A stretch of DNA of 8,123 bases from Lachnospiraceae bacterium (GCA_014804185.1 JAAVAG010000186.1:1-8123), one strand, 5' to 3'. Numbered from the stretch's first letter, positions 1 to 6,644 are shown. Program-made: numbers and translations. The notes: generated by a model from the sequence alone, not told the origin.

Positions 1-383
<383 letters not shown>

Positions 384-401
384 GGAGGCTGCCAGAGTCC
401 A

Positions 402-432
402 AGAGCAAGATTGCTCTGAGCAAGACTGCTCT
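402..432 (+). repeat. Tandem 15-base hairpin repeat in the 23S 3' spacer
   Basis: Two adjacent 15-base units, 403-417 and 418-432, differ at a single base (T411 versus C426). Each is self-complementary: AGAGCAA (402-408) pairs with TTGCTCT (411-417), and GAGCA (418-422) pairs with TGCTC (427-431). The same core recurs further down as AGAGCAGAGCAAT at 498-510; bases 503-510 are an exact complement of 410-417, and 498-503 of 427-432. The spacer RNA could therefore fold as local hairpins or as one long-range stem that closes off 433-497. It sits where rRNA processing signals normally lie; that role is inferred. Confidence 0.7.
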
Positions 433-462
433 ATGATGTTGAGAAGATTCCAATGTTCGGTT

Positions 463-491
463 TTGAGGGTGCAAATCCAATGTGACAATAT
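463..491 (+). promoter_or_regulatory. Possible promoter inside the rRNA spacer
   Basis: TTGAGG (463-468) is followed after exactly 17 bases by CAATAT (486-491), with a TG one base before the -10 (TGA at 483-485), as in extended -10 promoters. It would drive the sirtuin-like gene, but the terminator at 518-541 lies between. The -10 box is poor (3 of 6), and GTTCGGTTTTGAGGGTGC resembles a conserved rRNA-spacer motif that may serve processing or antitermination instead. This is a weak call. Confidence 0.2.
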
Positions 492-517
492 TAAGAGAGA
501 GCAGAGCAATTTATCAG

Positions 518-541
518 GCCGGGAGTTTTCCCGGCTTTTCT
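518..541 (+). terminator. Intrinsic terminator of the rRNA operon
   Basis: A perfect 7-bp GC-rich stem, GCCGGGA (518-524) with TCCCGGC (529-535), closes a 4-base GTTT loop and is followed by TTTTCT. It is the first strong terminator after the 23S gene and should end the rRNA transcript. Its tail ends only 25 bases before the start codon of the next gene. Confidence 0.9.
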
Positions 542-566
542 GGTGCAGGAGAAACGGGGGTCGAAG

Positions 567-1376
567 ATGGAGATCTTTGCAGACGATGTTGTGAAGCTGG
601 TAAGAGAGTCAGAGATGGTTCTGATTGGAATCGGGGAGGAATTTGAGAGAAAGAAAATATTGGAACATGACAGAGAGTATTGCAGGATCATAGAGGTAGT
701 GCGCGGTGAGGGCGTGATGTGGGCAATTCCCTACATAAATACACTTTTTCTGAGCAGAATGCAGGATGAGATTGTGACCGCGCTGGAGCATCTGCGGCAG
801 ATGATAAAAGGGAAAAATTATTTTATTGTCTCTGTCTGTATGAATGGTTTTTTGCAAAAGGCAGGATTTAAAGAGGATCGAATTGTGGAACCATGCGGGG
901 GATATAGCAGTGTGCAGTGTGTCGACGGGTGTCAGGGGTCTGTGGAGAAAACGAATGCCGGCCTGCTTGCACAGGTAGAAGCCTGCTGCAGGGGGGAAAT
1001 GGACTGGCGGAAACTGCAGGCGCCGACATGTTCTTCCTGCGGCGCACCGAAAATCTTTAACAGCCTTTATGCGGATAAATATCTGGAGGAAGGATATCTG
1101 CAGAACTGGGCGATCTACATGAAATGGCTTCAGGGAACATTGAACAGAAAATTATGCGTCCTGGAACTGGGTGTCGGACTGACATATCCTTCCGTGATCA
1201 GATGGCCTTTTGAAAAGACAGCTTACTTTAATAAAAAGGCAGTGTTTATCAGAATACATGAGAATCTGTATCAGCTGACGGAGGAATTAAAGGAACAGGG
1301 CCGTTACGTGCGTGGAAACGCCGTTGATTTACTGGGAAAAGAAGATGCTTGCTGTTTTTCCGATATTGGCCAATAA
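567..1376 (+). CDS. Sirtuin-like (SIR2 superfamily) protein, probably catalytically altered
   Basis: The 269-residue product resembles the SIR2/DHS-like NAD-binding fold. MVLIGIGEEFE (17-27) sits at the glycine-rich Rossmann loop, a cysteine region follows (EPCGGYSSVQC, 108-118; C122; CSSCG, 155-159), and the C-terminal core strand reads LELGVGLTYPSVIRWPF (199-215). The cysteines could bind structural zinc, although the first pair is spaced C-X3-C rather than the usual C-X2-C. Where active sirtuins carry TNxD, this protein reads SVCMNG (89-94), and the catalytic histidine is not visible, so deacetylase activity is doubtful. ATG 567 is chosen over GTG 543 because GGGGG (556-560) sits six bases ahead of it and GTG 543 abuts the terminator tail with no ribosome-binding site. 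Family placement comes from motif recall, not a search. Confidence 0.72.
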   Translation: MEIFADDVVKLVRESEMVLIGIGEEFERKKILEHDREYCRIIEVVRGEGVMWAIPYINTLFLSRMQDEIVTALEHLRQMIKGKNYFIVSVCMNGFLQKAGFKEDRIVEPCGGYSSVQCVDGCQGSVEKTNAGLLAQVEACCRGEMDWRKLQAPTCSSCGAPKIFNSLYADKYLEEGYLQNWAIYMKWLQGTLNRKLCVLELGVGLTYPSVIRWPFEKTAYFNKKAVFIRIHENLYQLTEELKEQGRYVRGNAVDLLGKEDACCFSDIGQ

Positions 1377-1463
1377 ACAGAGTTTACGGGATGAACTGGC
1401 TTTGTTGGATAAACTGGATAAATAGGAAAAAATTCCTTTTCCGGTATTAGTCGAAAATTGGAT

Positions 1464-1492
1464 TTGTATATTGAGAGAGTATGTGATAAACT
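1464..1492 (+). promoter_or_regulatory. Probable promoter for the membrane protein-hisHF-ung-lysA block
   Basis: TTGTAT (1464-1469), a 17-base spacer and TAAACT (1487-1492) with TG one base ahead of it (TGA, 1484-1486) make an extended -10 type promoter. Transcription would begin around 1499, just ahead of the AGGAG ribosome-binding site at 1511-1515. It is the only reasonable promoter seen between the sirtuin-like gene and the terminator at 6379. The hexamers are only partial matches. Confidence 0.42.
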
Positions 1493-1524
1493 AATGAAGA
1501 ATTGAGAGTCAGGAGTGAAAGCAT

Positions 1525-2958
1525 ATGAATACAAAAGGATATATGAATGGACAGGAATTGCGCGAGGAAACGAAAGGCGGTATAGACGTGGATGAGAATC
1601 TGGCAGCATCTGCGGAGACGGTTACCGAAGAAACTCCGATGGAGGATTCTGATGACAGTATGTCGGATATCGACGCCATGCTGCGGGAATTAAATCTGGA
1701 TACGAGAAGCGAAAGACGTGTATCCAGGCAGGAGGAAACAGATATTTCCGACCAACAGCCGGAGGAATTTGGCGAACCCTCGATAGAAGATATGCTGGAA
1801 AATCTGGAGATAAAGGAGAAATCCGGATCTGCGGATACACAACAGAGTCAGGCAGATGAGGACGAAGGGGTGCCGGATGTATCTCTGGAGGAAGATCCGA
1901 AAGAGAGAAAACGCAGAGAGAAGCAGGAGCGCAGACAGGCAAAAAAGAATGCCAAAAAAGCGGCGAAAGAAAACCGAAAAAATAAAGATAGTAAAAAAGC
2001 CGAAGACACCGAAAGCGATGAAAGTGAGAGTGGGCAAAAAAGCGCGGGGGGACTGAAAGGGCTTTTTGACAAACTGACAGAGGATATGGACGAGGAAGCG
2101 GAGTCGAAAGCGTCCGGAAGCAGGGAAAATTCGGACGATATGGACGAGAACTTTCCGGATATTTCCGCAGAGGATGCCAAAAAGGCGGCGGAAAAAAAGA
2201 AAAAAGCAAAAGCCGATCAAAAGGCGAAAGCAAAAAAAGAAAAAGAGAAAAAGGCAGCTGAAAAAAAGAAAGCCAAGGCCAAGGCAAAACCCAAAGCTGC
2301 CAAGGCAAAGCCTGCCAAAAAGGCAGCGCCGCCCAAGGCGGAAAAACCCGGCAAAAGATTGAAAAAGGGAAGTGTTCTGATCATAGGCATTTTTGCTGCT
2401 TCGGTTCTGGCAATGCTTCTGTTTGTGAATATGCTTCTCTCACCGATTCTGGAGAAACGCGGCGCGGAGGAGGCATTCGAAAAGAAAGACTATGTGTCCT
2501 GTTATCGGCAGCTGGCGGGGATGAAACTGAGCGAAGAGGAAATGCGGGTGCAGCGATACGCGGAAGTTGTTCTCAAAATGACGAGGCGGCTTGAAAACTA
2601 TGAGTATTACAAAAGCGCTGACAGTGAATTGGAAGCGCTGAACAGTCTGATGACGGCGGTGGCGGACCACGATACGCTTCGCGCACAGGCGGCTGACTGC
2701 GGCGCGGATAGAGAGGTAGAAGACATTTACAGCCGCATAGTGGGCATTTTGTCGGAGAGATACGGCGTTTCGGAGGACGATGCAAAGCGGATCGTGTCAT
2801 GTGAGAGCGATCTGGAGTACACACGATACCTGGCTGCTTTGATTTGGGGGGAGAATGTCGAAGATCTTCCGGGAATTGTTTCTCCGAAAACAGAGCCGGA
2901 ATCGAAGGATCTTCTGCCGGAAGAGCAGGAGATGACGAATGCAGACGTTTCTGATTGA
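1525..2958 (+). CDS. Uncharacterised single-pass membrane protein with a long charged cytoplasmic tail
   Basis: I do not recognise a characterised family for this 477-residue protein. The first 280 residues are low-complexity and highly charged. An acidic segment contains two similar short helices (DIDAMLREL, 48-56; SIEDMLENL, 86-94). Two blocks then repeat the pattern PD-V/I-S-x-E-D/E followed by a Lys/Ala-rich run (117-158 and 210-281); the second run resembles the tails of histone H1-like proteins. One hydrophobic helix spans 284-305 (SVLIIGIFAASVLAMLLFVN). Under the positive-inside rule the tail is cytoplasmic and the C-terminal 170 residues, rich in amphipathic helices, are outside. There is no signal peptide. 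AGGAG (1511-1515) lies nine bases before the ATG. The gene ends 11 bases before hisH and is probably co-transcribed with it. The tail could bind nucleic acid or an acidic partner, but this is only inference. Confidence 0.85.
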   Translation: MNTKGYMNGQELREETKGGIDVDENLAASAETVTEETPMEDSDDSMSDIDAMLRELNLDTRSERRVSRQEETDISDQQPEEFGEPSIEDMLENLEIKEKSGSADTQQSQADEDEGVPDVSLEEDPKERKRREKQERRQAKKNAKKAAKENRKNKDSKKAEDTESDESESGQKSAGGLKGLFDKLTEDMDEEAESKASGSRENSDDMDENFPDISAEDAKKAAEKKKKAKADQKAKAKKEKEKKAAEKKKAKAKAKPKAAKAKPAKKAAPPKAEKPGKRLKKGSVLIIGIFAASVLAMLLFVNMLLSPILEKRGAEEAFEKKDYVSCYRQLAGMKLSEEEMRVQRYAEVVLKMTRRLENYEYYKSADSELEALNSLMTAVADHDTLRAQAADCGADREVEDIYSRIVGILSERYGVSEDDAKRIVSCESDLEYTRYLAALIWGENVEDLPGIVSPKTEPESKDLLPEEQEMTNADVSD

Positions 2959-2961
2959 GGA
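2956..2961 (+). promoter_or_regulatory. Ribosome-binding site that sets the hisH start
   Basis: TGAGGA overlaps the stop codon of the preceding gene and lies eight bases before ATG 2970. This favours that start over the ATG at 2961, which overlaps the site itself, and the TTG at 2955. Confidence 0.6.
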
Positions 2962-2969
2962 TGCAGAAT

Positions 2970-3584
2970 ATGACGGCGATTATCGATTATGATGCGGGAA
3001 ATGTAAAAAGTGTTGAGAAAGCGCTGCAGTCGCTGGGGGAAGAAGTGGTTGTTACCAGAGACAAAGAGATGATTCGACATGCGGAGAGGGTGATACTGCC
3101 GGGGGTTGGAGCATTTGGGGATGCCATGGAAAAACTGCATCACTTCGAATTGACGGATGTGATTCGCGAGACTATAGGGCAGGGGACGCCTTTTCTCGGA
3201 ATCTGCCTTGGTCTGCAGCTTTTGTTTGACGAGAGTGAGGAGAGTCCGGGAGTGACGGGTCTGGGGATCCTGCAGGGGAAGATTGTGAGAATACCGGACG
3301 GCGGTGGACTGAAAGTTCCTCATATCGGATGGAATTCCCTGACATATCCCCATCCGGGACGATTGTATGATGGAATACCGGAGAATGCGTATGTCTATTT
3401 TGTGCATTCTTATTACCTGCAGGCGCGGGATCAGGGGATTGTGTCTGCGGAGACGGATTATGGCGTCAGGATTCAGGCTTCCGTGGAAAGAGGAAATCTG
3501 TTTGCCTGTCAGTTTCATCCGGAGAAGAGTTCTTCTGTAGGACTGGCCATCCTGAAAAATTTCCTGAAAGCGGGCAGGGGGTGA
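2970..3584 (+). CDS. hisH: Imidazole glycerol phosphate synthase, glutaminase subunit HisH
   Basis: HisH is the class I glutamine amidotransferase subunit of imidazole glycerol phosphate synthase. It hydrolyses glutamine and channels ammonia to HisF in histidine biosynthesis in the cytoplasm. The 204-residue product has the family's usual length and begins MTAIIDYDAGNVKSV. The oxyanion-strand region LPGVGAFGDAM (43-53) is present, as is the nucleophile elbow GICLGLQLLF with Cys79. The remaining triad members are His183 and Glu185 in FACQFHPEKSS. All key residues are intact, so the enzyme should be active. The gene stands four bases ahead of hisF, which matches the 1:1 complex of the two proteins. 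The other his genes are not in the window. Confidence 0.97.
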   Translation: MTAIIDYDAGNVKSVEKALQSLGEEVVVTRDKEMIRHAERVILPGVGAFGDAMEKLHHFELTDVIRETIGQGTPFLGICLGLQLLFDESEESPGVTGLGILQGKIVRIPDGGGLKVPHIGWNSLTYPHPGRLYDGIPENAYVYFVHSYYLQARDQGIVSAETDYGVRIQASVERGNLFACQFHPEKSSSVGLAILKNFLKAGRG

Positions 3585-3588
3585 GGGA

Positions 3589-4350
3589 ATGCATACAAAA
3601 AGGATCATTCCATGTCTGGATGTAAAGGACGGAAGAGTGGTAAAAGGCGTTAACTTTGTGAATTTTCGGGATGCAGGAGATCCGGCGGAGGCTGCGGCCG
3701 GATATGACAGAGAGGGCGCTGACGAGATTATATTTCTGGATATTACTGCTTCTGCGGATGCAAGAGCGACAAGATTGGAATGGGTGCGCCAGGTTGCTGA
3801 AAGGGTGTTCATTCCCTTTACCGTAGGAGGCGGTATCCGCACAGTGGATGATTTCAGACAGCTTTTGCGGGAGGGAGCGGACAAGATTTCGGTGAATTCC
3901 GCCGCAATCATGAATCCTGCGCTGATTTCAGAGGCGGCGGACAAATTCGGTTCTCAGTGCGTGGTGGTCGCTATCGACGCAAAGCGGCGTGCGGATGGGA
4001 AAGGCTGGAATATTTATAAGAACGGCGGAAGAGTGGATATGGGGATAGACGCCGTGGAATGGGCTGCGAGAGCGGAGCAACTTGGAGCGGGTGAGATTCT
4101 GCTCACCAGCATGGACGGGGACGGAACAAAAAACGGGTATGACCTGGACTTGACGGCAAAGGTCGCGGAAGCCGTTGGCATTCCGGTTATCGCTTCCGGC
4201 GGAGCTGGGAATATGGAGCATTTTTTCGAGGCGTTAACTGTGGGCGGCGCTGAGGCGGCGCTGGCGGCATCCCTGTTTCATTACAGGGAACTGGAAATCC
4301 GCCAGGTGAAGAAATATCTGCATGAAAGAGGCGTGTCGGTACGCTTATAG
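3589..4350 (+). CDS. hisF: Imidazole glycerol phosphate synthase, cyclase subunit HisF
   Basis: HisF is the (beta-alpha)8-barrel subunit that condenses ammonia with PRFAR, giving imidazole glycerol phosphate and AICAR; AICAR feeds into purine synthesis. The 253-residue length is typical. The N-terminal strand RIIPCLDVKDGRVVKG carries catalytic Asp11 and Lys19, and the second catalytic aspartate, Asp130, lies in VVVAIDAK. Phosphate-binding glycine segments are seen at FTVGGGIR (77-84) and in VIASGGAGN near the C-terminus, and LTSMDGDGTKNGYD is the usual barrel strand 6 signature. AGGGGGTG, a few bases before the ATG at the end of hisH, serves as ribosome-binding site, so the two genes are likely translationally coupled. 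Confidence 0.98.
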   Translation: MHTKRIIPCLDVKDGRVVKGVNFVNFRDAGDPAEAAAGYDREGADEIIFLDITASADARATRLEWVRQVAERVFIPFTVGGGIRTVDDFRQLLREGADKISVNSAAIMNPALISEAADKFGSQCVVVAIDAKRRADGKGWNIYKNGGRVDMGIDAVEWAARAEQLGAGEILLTSMDGDGTKNGYDLDLTAKVAEAVGIPVIASGGAGNMEHFFEALTVGGAEAALAASLFHYRELEIRQVKKYLHERGVSVRL

Positions 4351-4371
4351 GGAAGGACGGGTACGAAAGAT

Positions 4372-5046
4372 ATGGCAATGATTACAAATGACTGGCTGGA
4401 TGCCATCGGAGAAGAATTCAAGAAACCCTATTATGTGGAGTTGTATAAATTTGTACGTGAGGAATATAATACCCGTCAGATTTTTCCGCCTGCGGACGAT
4501 ATATTTAACGCATTTCATCTGACGGCCTTAAAGGATGTAAAAGTGGTTATTATTGGGCAAGATCCTTACCACAATGACGGTCAGGCGCACGGCCTGTGTT
4601 TCTCTGTCAGGCCGGAGGTGGATATTCCACCTTCACTGGTAAATATTTATCAGGAATTGCATGACGATTTGGGGTGCAGCATACCAAACAACGGTTATCT
4701 GGTAAAGTGGGCCAGGCAGGGAGTGCTTATGCTCAATACCGTTCTGACGGTTCGTGCGCATATGGCAAATTCCCATCAGGGAAAAGGATGGGAGAAATTC
4801 ACGGATGCTGCCATCAGAGCGTTAAATGAACAGGACAGACCGATTGTATTTATTTTGTGGGGACGCCCGGCACAGATGAAAAAGAGTATGCTGAATAACC
4901 CGAAGCATTTGATTCTGGAGGCGCCTCACCCAAGCCCGTTGTCGGCGTATAGGGGATTTTTCGGCAGCAAGCCTTTCAGCAAAACCAACGCTTTTCTGGA
5001 GGAAAACGGTATCGCTCCCATTGACTGGCAGATAGAAAATGTATGA
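4372..5046 (+). CDS. ung: Uracil-DNA glycosylase, family 1
   Basis: Ung removes uracil from DNA by cleaving the N-glycosidic bond, the first step of base excision repair after cytosine deamination or dUTP misincorporation. The 224-residue product shows all family 1 motifs. GQDPYH (62-67) holds the water-activating Asp64. The FSV segment (77-79) follows, then LLNT-type LMLNTVLTV (119-127) with Asn122 for uracil recognition. HPSPLSAYRGFFG (186-198) contains catalytic His186 and the DNA-intercalating leucine. ATG 4372 is preceded by GGACGGG at about ten bases; an ATG two codons later is a less well spaced alternative. The gene sits 21 bases after hisF without a visible promoter of its own and is presumably part of the same transcript. 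Confidence 0.98.
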   Translation: MAMITNDWLDAIGEEFKKPYYVELYKFVREEYNTRQIFPPADDIFNAFHLTALKDVKVVIIGQDPYHNDGQAHGLCFSVRPEVDIPPSLVNIYQELHDDLGCSIPNNGYLVKWARQGVLMLNTVLTVRAHMANSHQGKGWEKFTDAAIRALNEQDRPIVFILWGRPAQMKKSMLNNPKHLILEAPHPSPLSAYRGFFGSKPFSKTNAFLEENGIAPIDWQIENV

Positions 5047-5079
5047 CGGAAATAGCTTGAGACAGAAAAGAGGAACATC

Positions 5080-6354
5080 ATGAAGACACCGTTTGTGACA
5101 AAAGAGATGGTAGAGGAAATTGTAAAAAGCCATCCTACGCCCTTTCATATATACGATGAAAAGGGAATCAGAGAAAACGCAAAGGCCCTGCGTGAGGCGT
5201 TTGCGTGGAATAAAGGCTATAAAGAGTTTTTTGCCGTGAAAGCGACGCCGAATCCGTTTATTATGGAGATTCTGAAAGAGTGCGGCTGCGGCTGTGACTG
5301 TTCTTCCCTGACGGAGTTGATGCTCAGCAAGGCTGTGGGAATTACCGGGAGGGATATCATGTTTTCCTCCAATGATACGCCGCCTCAGGAGTTTGCGTAT
5401 GCGGCCCGGCTTGGCGCAATCATTAATCTGGATGATTTTACCCACATTGATTTTCTGGAAAGGACAATAGGCTATATCCCTGAAACCATCAGCTGCAGAT
5501 ATAATCCGGGCGGATATTTTGAGATCGCCAACAGCATTATGGATAATCCGGGAGACGCCAAGTACGGTTTTACGGAGAAGCAGCTCTTTGAAGGATTTAA
5601 GATCCTGAAAGAAAAAGGAGCGAAACAGTTTGGAATTCATGCATTTCTTGCCAGCAACACGGTTACAAACGACTACTATCCGACCCTTGCCGGAACCATG
5701 TTTGAACTGGCCGTCAGGCTGCAGCGGGAGACGGGGGCGCATATTTCCTTTATTAACTTATCGGGAGGGATAGGAATTCCCTATAAGCCGGACGAGACGG
5801 GCAACGACATCCGCATAATCGGAGAGGGCGTGCGCAGAGCTTACGAAGAAATCCTGACGCCAGCAGGGATGGGAGATGTGGCAATCTATACTGAACTGGG
5901 ACGGTTTATGCTGGCGCCTTACGGACATCTGGTGACGCAGGCGATTCATGAAAAGCATACCCACAAGGAGTATATCGGAGTGGATGCCTGTGCGGTCAAT
6001 CTGATGCGTCCGGCTATGTATGGAGCATATCATCACATCACTGTTCTGGGAAAAGAGAACGAACCGTGCAGTAATCAATATGATGTAGTGGGATCTTTAT
6101 GTGAAAACAATGACAAGTTTGCCATAGACAGAATGCTTCCCGTGATAGACAGAGGAGATTATCTGGTGATTCATGATACGGGAGCGCATGGATTTTCCAT
6201 GGGTTATAATTACAACGGTAAACTCAGGTCGGCGGAACTTCTGCTGAAAGAGGACGGCAGTGTGCAGATGATCCGTCGTGCGGAGACGCCAAGGGATTAT
6301 TTTGCAACCTTTGACTGTTTTGGCGTCTATGATCAAATGGATTGGGACGCCTGA
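5080..6354 (+). CDS. lysA: Diaminopimelate decarboxylase-like PLP enzyme (LysA)
   Basis: The 424-residue product belongs to the fold type III PLP decarboxylases (alanine racemase-like barrel plus beta domain). Its expected reaction is decarboxylation of meso-diaminopimelate to lysine. Lys54 in FFAVKATPN is the Schiff-base lysine, LSGGIGIPY (227-235) binds the PLP phosphate, and GSLCENNDKFA (338-348) supplies the active-site cysteine 341 and Glu342. DTGAHGFSMGYNYN (366-379) is the C-terminal signature. Two motifs differ from the textbook enzyme: HIGSQ is replaced by HAFLASN (from His187) and EPGR by ELGR (272-275). This suggests a divergent subfamily; another amino or diamino acid substrate is possible. 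AGAGGA (5069-5074) precedes the ATG. The gene ends with tandem in-frame stops TGA TAA and is followed by a terminator. Confidence 0.9.
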   Translation: MKTPFVTKEMVEEIVKSHPTPFHIYDEKGIRENAKALREAFAWNKGYKEFFAVKATPNPFIMEILKECGCGCDCSSLTELMLSKAVGITGRDIMFSSNDTPPQEFAYAARLGAIINLDDFTHIDFLERTIGYIPETISCRYNPGGYFEIANSIMDNPGDAKYGFTEKQLFEGFKILKEKGAKQFGIHAFLASNTVTNDYYPTLAGTMFELAVRLQRETGAHISFINLSGGIGIPYKPDETGNDIRIIGEGVRRAYEEILTPAGMGDVAIYTELGRFMLAPYGHLVTQAIHEKHTHKEYIGVDACAVNLMRPAMYGAYHHITVLGKENEPCSNQYDVVGSLCENNDKFAIDRMLPVIDRGDYLVIHDTGAHGFSMGYNYNGKLRSAELLLKEDGSVQMIRRAETPRDYFATFDCFGVYDQMDWDA

Positions 6355-6378
6355 TAAAGCGCAACCTGTTTGTCAGCG

Positions 6379-6406
6379 TTCCGCTGCCAGAGCGGAAATA
6401 ATTTTT
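6379..6406 (+). terminator. Intrinsic terminator after lysA
   Basis: TTCCGCT (6379-6385) pairs perfectly with AGCGGAA (6391-6397) around the five-base loop GCCAG, followed by ATAATTTTT. It closes the hisH-hisF-ung-lysA transcript 24 bases after the lysA stop. Confidence 0.85.
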
Positions 6407-6414
6407 AAAATCAC

Positions 6415-6443
6415 TTGTAAACCGCGATAAAGTATGATATGAT
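6415..6443 (+). promoter_or_regulatory. Promoter of tRNA-Leu
   Basis: TTGTAA (6415-6420), a 17-base spacer and TATGAT (6438-6443) form a good housekeeping-sigma promoter. The expected start near 6450 lies about 19 bases before the mature tRNA 5' end. It lies directly after the lysA terminator, so the tRNA is an independent unit. Confidence 0.75.
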
Positions 6444-6468
6444 ATTTTTTGTTGCAGGAAAAGTGAAA

Positions 6469-6551
6469 GCCGGTGTGTCGGAATGGCAGACGAGGCAGAC
6501 TCAAAATCTGTTGTGGGCAACCACGTGTGGGTTCAAGTCCCACCGCCGGCA
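6469..6551 (+). tRNA. tRNA-Leu, anticodon CAA
   Basis: The acceptor stem pairs GCCGGTG (6469-6475) with CGCCGGC (6544-6550), with one G-U pair, and A6551 is the discriminator base expected for leucine. The anticodon stem pairs GCAGA with TCTGT around loop CTCAAAA, placing anticodon CAA at 6502-6504; it reads UUG codons. A class II variable arm (GTGG GCAA CCAC) and the T arm (GTGGG TTCAAGT CCCAC) are well formed. The 3' CCA is not encoded (GTA follows), so it must be added by a nucleotidyltransferase. The gene stands alone, not in a cluster. Confidence 0.97.
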
Positions 6552-6553
6552 GT

Positions 6554-6601
6554 AAACGGCGTGAAATCGAACGATAATGGTTCAGGTTTCGCGCCGTTTT
6601 T
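6554..6601 (+). terminator. Long intrinsic terminator of tRNA-Leu
   Basis: AAACGGCGTGAAA (6554-6566) pairs with TTTCGCGCCGTTT (6587-6599) with one T-G pair. The helix continues inward through TC/GG, an A bulge and GAAC/GTTC (6569-6572 with 6580-6583). It ends in TTTTT. The stem begins two bases after the tRNA, so the tRNA 3' trailer is almost entirely terminator. Confidence 0.9.
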
Positions 6602-6644
6602 CGTATATATGAATAGGCCGGAACTCTTTGATATTTGTTGTAAT

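Noticed and set aside
543..566. GTG 543 as the start of the sirtuin-like gene
   Set aside because: It sits directly at the terminator tail with no Shine-Dalgarno sequence; ATG 567 has GGGGG at six bases.
1425..1442. Hairpin GGAAAA/TTTTCC as a terminator after the sirtuin-like gene
   Set aside because: The stem is short and A/T-rich and is followed by GGTATTAG rather than a T-run.
1622..2308. Antisense open frames rich in Phe, Leu and Ser
   Set aside because: They are the mirror of the Lys/Glu codon-rich tail of the membrane protein gene and have no start signals.
2955..2969. TTG 2955 or ATG 2961 as the hisH start
   Set aside because: The TGAGGA ribosome-binding site is correctly spaced only for ATG 2970, which also matches the family's N-terminus.
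2727..3944. A 405-codon antisense open frame across hisH and hisF
   Set aside because: It overlaps two genes with complete catalytic motifs and shows low-complexity Ser/Arg-rich content without a ribosome-binding site.
4822..5742. A 306-codon antisense open frame across ung and lysA
   Set aside because: It overlaps two well-supported genes and has no recognisable motif.
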